Assembly: GCF_049800675.1 (NCBI RefSeq)
Contig: NZ_JBLOOT010000001.1
Location: 434,001-498,000 of the forward strand
Source: Cauispirillum nitrogeniifigens
GTDB taxonomy: Bacteria > Pseudomonadota > Alphaproteobacteria > Rhodospirillales > Rhodospirillaceae
Reading direction: 5' to 3'
Length of the DNA: 64,000 bases
Of this stretch, positions 44,272-50,976 are shown piece after piece (positions within the stretch are counted from its first letter, which is position 1; each line of letters starts with the position of its first letter). The notes under the pieces were generated by a model. The model made no database searches. It saw only the letters and a program-made list of their open reading frames with translations, and was not told where the DNA came from. Made by a program: the position numbers and the translations under genes.

Positions 44272-45384
44272 TCAGCTTTGCACGAAGCGCAGGATATCGT
44301 TGAACGTTGCGAAGATCATTAACCCGATTACGAAGACAAGTCCAAGCCTCAGACCGACCTCCTGCGCACGCTCGCCCAGCGGACGGCCGCGCAACGCCTC
44401 AACACCGTAGAACAGGAGATGCCCGCCGTCGAGAAGCGGAATGGGGAAAAGGTTGATCAGCCCCAGGTTGACGGACAGCAGCGCGGTGAACATCACGACG
44501 CTGACGATGCCGAGTTGCGCCATCTGCCCCGACGCCTGAGCGATGCCCAGGGGGCCGCCAAGATCCTCGGTGCCGCGCTGGCCGGTGATCATCTGGCCGA
44601 CGGCGGCGATGGTGCCGGTGGTGACGTCCCAGGTGTGGCCCACGGCCTCGCCGAGCGCGGCCACCGGGCCGAAGCGCACAACCTCGCCGGCGGTGCGGTC
44701 GACGCCGACACCCAGCACCGGGGTCTTCTGGACCTTGCCGAAGACGTTCTCCACCTCCCGCACCTGCGGGGTGGCGGTCACGGTGATCTCCTCGCCGCCG
44801 CGCAGGAAGACGATCTCCATCGGCCCGGTGCCGTAGAGCGGCACGATGGTCTGGATGTCCTCGAAGCGGCTGACGTCCTTGCCGGCCATGCGGATGATGC
44901 GGTCGCCGGGCTGCAAGCCGGCGGCGGCGGCGGCGCTGTTCTCCTGGACGGTGCCCAGGACGGCGGGCGTCTGGAACTGGCCGACGGTCATGAACACCGT
45001 GGCGAAGACCAGGATGGCGAACAGGAAGTTGAAGGCCGGGCCGGCGAACACGATGGCCGCCCGCTGCCCCACGGACTTGTGCGGGAACGCCTGCTGGCGC
45101 TCCTCCTCGCTCATCTGCACGTCGGAGCTGGTCGCGCTGGCGGCATCGGCGTCGCCGAAGAACTTGACGTAGCCGCCCAGGGGAATGGCGCTGACCCGCC
45201 AGCGGGTGCCGTTGCGGTCGGTGCGGCCGAACAGCTCCTTGCCGAAGCCCACGGAGAACACCTCCACCCGCACGCCGCAGCGGCGGGCGACCCAGAAGTG
45301 CCCGAACTCATGGACGAAGACGACCACCGTCAGGATGACCAGGAAAGGCAGGACATAGGTCCAGAGGACGCTGAGAATTTCCAT
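44272..45384 (-). CDS. rseP: RseP/M50 site-2 metalloprotease
   Basis: Intramembrane zinc protease that cleaves anti-sigma factors and remnant signal peptides. 370 residues. HEFGH (His25, Glu26, His29) lies in the first helix and the third ligand is in LDGGHLLFYGVEALRGRPLG. A single PDZ domain lies near 125-205 (NSAAAAAGLQPGDRIIRMAG), with helices near 98-118, 285-310 and 345-365. E. coli RseP has two PDZ domains; one is normal in alphaproteobacteria. Between dxr and bamA, as usual. Confidence 0.95.
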   Translation of the reverse strand: MEILSVLWTYVLPFLVILTVVVFVHEFGHFWVARRCGVRVEVFSVGFGKELFGRTDRNGTRWRVSAIPLGGYVKFFGDADAASATSSDVQMSEEERQQAFPHKSVGQRAAIVFAGPAFNFLFAILVFATVFMTVGQFQTPAVLGTVQENSAAAAAGLQPGDRIIRMAGKDVSRFEDIQTIVPLYGTGPMEIVFLRGGEEITVTATPQVREVENVFGKVQKTPVLGVGVDRTAGEVVRFGPVAALGEAVGHTWDVTTGTIAAVGQMITGQRGTEDLGGPLGIAQASGQMAQLGIVSVVMFTALLSVNLGLINLFPIPLLDGGHLLFYGVEALRGRPLGERAQEVGLRLGLVFVIGLMIFATFNDILRFVQS

Positions 45385-45489
45385 GAAACCTACACGCTAA
45401 GGCGTTGATGTGCCGCAGGTCCTACACTGACCCCGGCACCCCGGAAGCATTGGCCGCGACGCCCCTTCCCCGTTCGCCCCGCCCATCCC

Positions 45490-46686
45490 CTAGGCGCGGC
45501 GGGCGCAGGCTTCCCGGGCACGGCGGCGGGCCACGGCATCGGCCTGTAGCACGTCCTCCAGGGAGGTCAGCGCCGACGCCTCCACCGTTTCCAGCGCCTC
45601 CTCGACCACGGCGGCAATCTCCAGAAAGCCGATGCGCCGGTCAAGGAAGCTGGCCACGGCGACTTCGTTCGCGGCGTTCATGATTGTAGGGGCCGCCCCC
45701 CCTGTTTGCAAGGCGCGGCGGACCAAACGCAGGGCTGGAAACCGTTCGGGATCGGGCGCTTCAAAGGTCAGGCTGCCCAATTGGGCGAGGTCCAGGCGCG
45801 GACTGGGCGCCGGGATGCGGCGCGGCCAGCCAAGGGCGAAGGCGATGGGCGTGCGCATGTCAGGCGTGCCGAGTTGCGCCAGCACCGATCCGTCCACATA
45901 GCTGACCATCGAGTGAATGACCGACTGCGGATGCACCAGGATGTCGATGCGGTCCTCGGGCAGGCCGAACAGGTGGTGGGCCTCCACCAGTTCCAGTCCC
46001 TTGTTGAACATGGTGGCGCTGTCGACGGAAATCTTGGCGCCCATGGACCAGTTGGGATGGGCCACCGCCTGCTCGGGCGTGACTCCGGCCATGTCGTCGC
46101 GCCGCCAGGTGCGGAACGGACCGCCCGAGGCCGTCAGGGTGATGCGCTCCACCTTGTCGATCTGCGCGAAGTCGAAGACCTGGAAGATGGCCGAATGCTC
46201 GCTGTCCACCGGCAGCAGGGTGGCGCCATGCCGTTCCACCGCCGCCATCACCAGATCACCGGCGCAGACCAGGCATTCCTTGTTAGCCAGGCCGATCACC
46301 GCGCCCCGGCGAATGGCCGCCAGGGTCGGCTCCAGCCCGGCGGCGCCGACGATGGAGGCCATGACCCAGTCGGCCGGGCGGTCGGCGGCCTCGACCAGGG
46401 CGGCGGGGCCGGCGGCGGGGATGATGCCGGTGCCGGCCAGCGCCTCGGCCAGCGGCGCGTAGAGGTCGGGATCGGCGATCACCGCCATGCGGGCGCCGAA
46501 TTCCTTGGCCAGGGCCGCCAGTTCCGCCACGTTGCGATGGGCGCTCAGGGCTTCGACGCGGTAGGACTGGCGATCACGGCGCAGGAGGTCAATGGTGCTG
46601 GCGCCGATCGACCCGGTGCATCCCAGCACCGTGACGCTGCGGGGCGTGTCGGGGGGCAGGCTGCGCAGGGCTTCGGCCTCGCTCAT
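45490..46686 (-). CDS. dxr: 1-deoxy-D-xylulose 5-phosphate reductoisomerase
   Basis: Second step of the methylerythritol phosphate isoprenoid pathway. 398 residues from the ATG at 46684-46686, which overlaps the cdsA stop and has GGAGACG eight bases before. NADPH loop LGCTGSIGASTIDLL, metal and substrate residues in LPVDSEHSAIFQ, LTASGGPFRTW, HPNWSMGAKISVDSATMFNKGLE and NAANEVAVA. Complete. Confidence 0.96.
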   Translation of the reverse strand: MSEAEALRSLPPDTPRSVTVLGCTGSIGASTIDLLRRDRQSYRVEALSAHRNVAELAALAKEFGARMAVIADPDLYAPLAEALAGTGIIPAAGPAALVEAADRPADWVMASIVGAAGLEPTLAAIRRGAVIGLANKECLVCAGDLVMAAVERHGATLLPVDSEHSAIFQVFDFAQIDKVERITLTASGGPFRTWRRDDMAGVTPEQAVAHPNWSMGAKISVDSATMFNKGLELVEAHHLFGLPEDRIDILVHPQSVIHSMVSYVDGSVLAQLGTPDMRTPIAFALGWPRRIPAPSPRLDLAQLGSLTFEAPDPERFPALRLVRRALQTGGAAPTIMNAANEVAVASFLDRRIGFLEIAAVVEEALETVEASALTSLEDVLQADAVARRRAREACARRA

Positions 46687-47450
46687 CACCACGTCTCCAG
46701 GCCACCACGGAAGGCCAGCACGGCCAGGGCCACCACCGGAGCAGCGGCAATCAGCCCGTCCACCCGGTCGAGGACGCCGCCGTGCCCGGGAATGATGGCA
46801 CTGGAATCCTTGACGTTGAAGCGCCGTTTGACAGACGATTCAAAGAGGTCGCCAATCTGCGCCACCACGGCCAGCAGGGCGCTGAACGCCGCCAGCCCCG
46901 CCCAGGACGACACGCCGGCGGCCAGACCGAAGCCGGCCCCCACCACGGCAGCGGAGATCATGCCGCCGATCAGGCCGGCCCAGGTCTTCTTGGGGCTGAT
47001 GCGCGGGGCCAGCAACGGCCCGCCGATGCCGCGGCCGGCGGCGTAGGCGCCGGTGTCGGTGGCCCAGACGATGCAGAACAGCCACAGCATGGTCATCATG
47101 CCGCCGACCTCGCGCAGCCACACCAGCGCCACCACCGGCAAGCCGACGTAGAGGGTGCCGAAAGCCAGCCAGCCCGACCGGCTTACGGCGGCGATCAGCA
47201 GGCAGCCGACCCACACCGCCGCCGCGCCGGTCACCGGATGGGTGGCGGCGGCCAGGCCGACGCCACCGGCGACCACGGCCATCAGCGCGCCGGAGCCGCC
47301 GAAGCGGCCACGGCAGATCCGCGCCCATTCCCAGGCCATGATCGCGCCGGCGACGGCAACCAGGATGTCGAAGTACGGCGATCCCAGCCACACCGCGGCC
47401 ACCGCCACGGGAGCAAGGACCGCCGCCGACAGGACGCGGGTAAACAGCAC
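46686..47450 (-). CDS. cdsA: Phosphatidate cytidylyltransferase
   Basis: Makes CDP-diacylglycerol for phospholipid synthesis. 254 residues from a GTG (47448-47450) placed 11 bases after the frr stop, with GAGG upstream; the frame runs further back through frr but is not coding there. Seven or so membrane helices. Signature near the C-terminus: SPKKTWAGLIGG, then GDLFESSVKRRFNVKDSSAIIPGHGGVLDRVD with the conserved Asp residues. uppS, usually just upstream, is missing. Confidence 0.93.
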   Translation of the reverse strand: MLFTRVLSAAVLAPVAVAAVWLGSPYFDILVAVAGAIMAWEWARICRGRFGGSGALMAVVAGGVGLAAATHPVTGAAAVWVGCLLIAAVSRSGWLAFGTLYVGLPVVALVWLREVGGMMTMLWLFCIVWATDTGAYAAGRGIGGPLLAPRISPKKTWAGLIGGMISAAVVGAGFGLAAGVSSWAGLAAFSALLAVVAQIGDLFESSVKRRFNVKDSSAIIPGHGGVLDRVDGLIAAAPVVALAVLAFRGGLETW

Positions 47451-47461
47451 GGACGCGCGCC

Positions 47462-48034
47462 TCAGACCTGCATGATCTCTTGTTCCTTGTGGTGCAAGGT
47501 CTCGTCGATGCGCTTGATGGTCTGGTCGGTCAGGGTCTGGATTTCGGTCTGGTACTGGCGGTGCTCGTCCTGGGTGACGATGCCGTCCTTCTCCATCCGC
47601 TTCAGGGTGTCGTTGCCATCGCGGCGGACGTTGCGGACCGCGACGCGCGCGGCCTCGGCGTACTTGCCGGCGATCTTGGTCAGCTCCTGGCGGCGCTCCT
47701 CGTTGAGCGGCGGGATCGGCACGCGGATGGTCTGCCCATCGGGCGACGGATTGAGGCCCAGGCCGGAATCCCGGATGGCCTTCTCGACCGCCTTGATCAT
47801 GCCCCGGTCCCACACCGACACGGTCAGCATGCGCGGCTCGGGCACGCTGACGTTGCCGACCTGGTTGAGCGGCACGGTGCTGCCATAGGCCTCGACCTGG
47901 ACGGGGTCCAGCAGGCTGGCGTGGGCACGCCCGGTCCGCAGGCCGGCGAACTCCTTCTTGAGAACCTCGACGGTCTGCTCCATGCGGTGCTTCACGTCTT
48001 TCTTGAGATCGTCGTAAGACCCAGCTGCGGACAC
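47462..48034 (-). CDS. frr: Ribosome recycling factor
   Basis: Splits post-termination ribosomes with EF-G. About 190 residues. Seen are HRMEQTVEVLKKEFAGLRTGRAHASLLD, YGSTVPLNQVGNVSVPEPRMLTV, WDRGMIKAVEKAIRDSGLGLNP and RVPIPPLNEERR. Start: a GTG at 48034 has GAGGAG eight bases before it; a GTG at 48040 overlaps the pyrH stop (GTGA) but its ribosome site is too close. I list 48034. Confidence 0.95.
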   Translation of the reverse strand: MSAAGSYDDLKKDVKHRMEQTVEVLKKEFAGLRTGRAHASLLDPVQVEAYGSTVPLNQVGNVSVPEPRMLTVSVWDRGMIKAVEKAIRDSGLGLNPSPDGQTIRVPIPPLNEERRQELTKIAGKYAEAARVAVRNVRRDGNDTLKRMEKDGIVTQDEHRQYQTEIQTLTDQTIKRIDETLHHKEQEIMQV

Positions 48035-48036
48035 GG

Positions 48037-48759
48037 TCACTTCTCCTCGGTGATGATGGTGAAACGGCCCTCGCCGCGGAGCACGGCCGCCAGGGCGCCT
48101 TCCTCATGCATGTTGAACACGATCACGGGCATGCGGTTCTCGCGCGCCAGGGCGATGGCCGACGCGTCCATCACGCGCAGATCCTTGGCCAGGACCTCGG
48201 TGTAGGACAGGCGGTCGTAGCGCTGCGCGGAACGATCCTTCTTGGGGTCGGCGGAATAGACGCCGTCAACCTGCGTGGCCTTGAGCAGCGCGTCGCAGTT
48301 GACTTCGATGGCGCGCAGGGCCGCCGCGGTGTCGGTGGTGAAGAACGGATTGCCGGTGCCGGCGGCGAAAATCACCACCCGGCTCTTTTCCATGTGGCGG
48401 ACGGCGCGGCGCCGGATGTAGGGCTCGCACACCGCGGACATGGGAATGGCCGACTGCACCCGCGTGGTCACGTCCATGCGCTCCAGGGCGTTCTGCACGG
48501 CCAGGGCATTCATCACCGTGGCCAGCATGCCCATGTAGTCGGCGCTGGTGCGGTCCATGCCCTCGGCGGCACCGGAGACGCCACGGAAGATGTTGCCGCC
48601 GCCGATGACCAGGCACACCTGCACGCCGCTTTCGACCACCGACTTCACTTCCTGCGCCAGGCGCCGGACCGTGTCGCTGTCGAGGCCGTACTCGCGGGGG
48701 CCCATCAGCCCCTCCCCGGAGACCTTGAGGAGCACGCGGCGGAACTTGGGGGGAGCCAT
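48037..48759 (-). CDS. pyrH: UMP kinase
   Basis: Amino-acid-kinase-fold UMP kinase, hexameric in bacteria. 240 residues from the ATG at 48757-48759. Seen are RVLLKVSGEGLMG, VIGGGNIFRG, MDRTSADYMGMLATVMNALA, VVIFAAGTGNPFFTTDTAAALRA, ATQVDGVYSADP and VFNMHEEGAL. It lies in the standard tsf-pyrH-frr order. Confidence 0.97.
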   Translation of the reverse strand: MAPPKFRRVLLKVSGEGLMGPREYGLDSDTVRRLAQEVKSVVESGVQVCLVIGGGNIFRGVSGAAEGMDRTSADYMGMLATVMNALAVQNALERMDVTTRVQSAIPMSAVCEPYIRRRAVRHMEKSRVVIFAAGTGNPFFTTDTAAALRAIEVNCDALLKATQVDGVYSADPKKDRSAQRYDRLSYTEVLAKDLRVMDASAIALARENRMPVIVFNMHEEGALAAVLRGEGRFTIITEEK

Positions 48760-48908
48760 GGGCGGACCTTCTTCGATCAGGGTGTGAACCACGGAGCAGA
48801 CACCGGAAGAACACGCCGGGATGCCCCGATTGCCGGCAACAGGCATGAAAAGGGGCAACACCGGCGCGGAGTGTACACGATTCCGCGCCCGTGTCGCCCC
48901 CCATTTCC

Positions 48909-48936
48909 CCCTTCCCCAGAGCGACGCGGGGAAGGG
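48909..48936 (-). terminator. Hairpin after tsf
   Basis: 9-base arms cccttcccc (48909-48917) and ggggaaggg (48928-48936) with a 10-base loop, 10 bases beyond the tsf stop. No T-run follows on the minus strand, so an mRNA-stabilising stem is as likely as termination. Confidence 0.45.
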
Positions 48937-48946
48937 CAAGGGCTGC

Positions 48947-49873
48947 TTAACCCTTGACGGCAGCGGCGACTTCGGCGGCGAAGTCGCTCTCTTCCTTCTC
49001 GATGCCCTCGCCCAGGGCGAAGCGCACGTAGCCGGTCAGGGCGACGGGCTTGCCGAGTTCCTTGGCCAGGGCCTCGACGACCTTGCTGACCTTGCTTTCG
49101 CCGTCGATCACGTAGATCTGCTCCAGCAGGCAGACTTCCTCGTAGTACTTGCGCAGGCGGCCTTCGACCATCTTGGCGATGATGTCTTCGGGCTTGCCCG
49201 ACGCGCGGGCCTGCTCGGACAGAACGTCACGCTCGCGGTCCAGGGCGGAGGTGTCGACCGCCTCGCGGTTCAGGAACTGCGGGTTGGCGGCGGCGACGTG
49301 CATGGCGATCTGCTTGCCCACTTCGTCCAGGCGGGCGACGTCGCCCTCGGACTCCAGGGCCACCAGCACGCCGATCTTGCCCAGACCCGGCTGGATGGCG
49401 GAGTGGACATAGGTGGACACCACGCCCGAGCCGACCTTCAGGCCGGCGGAGCGGCGCAGGTTCATGTTCTCGCCGATGGTGGCGATCATGTGGGTGACCT
49501 GCTCCTCGACGGTGCGCTCGGTCCCCGGATAGTTGGCGGCCTTCAGCGCGTCGATGTTGCCATCGACCGTGAGGGCGACGTTGGCGACGCCCTTGGCGAA
49601 GTCCTGGAACTTGTCGTTGCGGGCGACGAAGTCGGTCTCGGCGTTCACCTCGGCCACGGCGGCGGCGGTGCCCGAACCGGCGACGGCGACCAGACCCTCG
49701 GCGGCGACGCGGCCGGCCTTCTTGGCGGCGGCGGCCAGACCCTTCTTGCGCAGCCAGTCAATGGCGCCTTCGAGGTCGCCGGAGGTCTCGGCCAGCGCCT
49801 TCTTGCAGTCCATCATGCCGGCGCCGGTCTTCTCGCGCAGTTCCTTCACCAGAGCGGCAGTGATCTCGGCCAT
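48947..49873 (-). CDS. tsf: Elongation factor Ts
   Basis: Guanine nucleotide exchange factor for EF-Tu. 308 residues from the ATG at 49871-49873 (MAEITAALVKELREKTGAGMMDCKKAL). Also seen are the TDFVARND signature at the EF-Tu contact, two core repeats and the C-terminal module. A 26-residue upstream extension is open but lacks family similarity. It follows rpsB after a hairpin-bearing spacer. Confidence 0.97.
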   Translation of the reverse strand: MAEITAALVKELREKTGAGMMDCKKALAETSGDLEGAIDWLRKKGLAAAAKKAGRVAAEGLVAVAGSGTAAAVAEVNAETDFVARNDKFQDFAKGVANVALTVDGNIDALKAANYPGTERTVEEQVTHMIATIGENMNLRRSAGLKVGSGVVSTYVHSAIQPGLGKIGVLVALESEGDVARLDEVGKQIAMHVAAANPQFLNREAVDTSALDRERDVLSEQARASGKPEDIIAKMVEGRLRKYYEEVCLLEQIYVIDGESKVSKVVEALAKELGKPVALTGYVRFALGEGIEKEESDFAAEVAAAVKG

Positions 49874-49946
49874 AGCTCTAACCCTCTTCAGTTCGTCGGT
49901 TGTGCCTTGGAATGGCAATGTCTGGGCCGTGGGGCGGGCCCCGCAA

Positions 49947-49979
49947 AACAATGGCGGCGACCAATGCCGCCGCCATGTT
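49947..49979 (-). terminator. Terminator-like hairpin between rpsB and tsf
   Basis: Core arms atggcggcg (49951-49959) and cgccgccat (49968-49976), extended by aac/gtt around a bulged A. On the minus strand it is followed by TTTTGC. It may partially terminate and so lower tsf relative to rpsB. Confidence 0.55.
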
Positions 49980-50029
49980 CCGGAGCCCCGGCCCCGCCCC
50001 TTCCGGAGGGGGCCGGCCCCTGCGGCGGA

Positions 50030-50806
50030 TTATTCCTGGGTCGGCTGCGCGTCGGCCAGGGCCGGCTCCACCGGAGCCTGCTCGCCGGCACCGACGTCAA
50101 CGCCGGCGGCGGTCATCTCGGCCTGGATGCCGGTCAGCACGGCGCCAGAGATCAGGTCGCAGTACAGCTTGATCGCGCGCAGGGCGTCGTCGTTGCCCGG
50201 GATCGGGAAGTCGACGTTCAGCGGATCGGAGTTGCTGTCCAGCACGGCGACGACCGGAATGCCCAGCTTCTTGGCCTCGTTGACGGCCAGGGATTCCTTG
50301 CAGGTGTCGATGATGAACAGGACGTCGGGCAGACCGCCCATCTCCTTGATGCCGCCCAGGGCGCGGTCGAGCTTCTCCAGCTCGCGCGACAGGTTGAGCT
50401 GCTCGCGCTTGGTCAGGCCGTGGACCTGGCCGCCGCCCAGCATCTCTTCCAGCTCGCGCAGGCGGCGGATGGAGTGGTTGATGGTCTTCCAGTTGGTGAG
50501 CATGCCGCCCAGCCAACGGTGGTTGACGTAGTACTGGCCGCAACGCTGCGCGGCCTCGGCGACGATCTCCTGGGCCTGGCGCTTGGTGCCGACGAACAGG
50601 ACGCGGCCACCGCCGGCGGTCACCTCACGCACCTTTTCCATGGCGCGCTGGAGCAGCGGGACGGTCTGCTGGAGGTCGATGATGTGCACGCCGTCGCGGA
50701 TGCCGTACAGGTACGGCTGCATCTTGGGGTTCCAGCGACGGGTGTTGTGACCGAAGTGGCAGCCAGCTTCGACAAGCTGACGCATGGAGAATTCGGGAAG
50801 CGCCAT
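50030..50806 (-). CDS. rpsB: 30S ribosomal protein S2
   Basis: 258 residues. Opens with MALPEFSMRQLVEAGCHFGHNTRRWNPKMQPYLYG and has HIIDLQQTVPLL, WLGGMLTNWKTI, PDVLFIIDTCKE and GIPVVAVLDSNSDP. The C-tail (about 235-258) is Glu/Ala/Pro-rich, as often in this class. Its promoter lies inside the terminator of the flagellin-protease gene upstream. Confidence 0.97.
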   Translation of the reverse strand: MALPEFSMRQLVEAGCHFGHNTRRWNPKMQPYLYGIRDGVHIIDLQQTVPLLQRAMEKVREVTAGGGRVLFVGTKRQAQEIVAEAAQRCGQYYVNHRWLGGMLTNWKTINHSIRRLRELEEMLGGGQVHGLTKREQLNLSRELEKLDRALGGIKEMGGLPDVLFIIDTCKESLAVNEAKKLGIPVVAVLDSNSDPLNVDFPIPGNDDALRAIKLYCDLISGAVLTGIQAEMTAAGVDVGAGEQAPVEPALADAQPTQE

Positions 50807-50928
50807 TTAAGCCTCGCTTTTCCGGTTGAGCCTCCGCGGGGTAGTGAACCAGGGACCGTTCCCCGGCACCGGAAACGACGGAACGAACACCGTCCCGCCG
50901 CGCACCCGCGTGCGTGGTTGAGGGCCGC

Positions 50929-50957
50929 TATTTAACGCTTGCGCCCCCCAAAGGCAA
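50929..50957 (-). promoter_or_regulatory. Putative rpsB promoter
   Basis: Minus strand TTGCCT (50952-50957), 17 bases, TAAATA (50929-50934), about 120 bases before the rpsB ATG. The -35 hexamer is part of the hairpin that follows the upstream gene. Confidence 0.6.
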
Positions 50958-50976
50958 GGGGGAAAGCCCCCTCGCC
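50953..50976 (-). terminator. Hairpin after the flagellin-metalloprotease gene
   Basis: Arms at 50953-50962 and 50967-50976 pair over ten positions with one G-U, loop cttt (minus strand), followed by TTTGG. It starts directly at the stop codon. Short T tract, so moderate strength. Confidence 0.6.
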
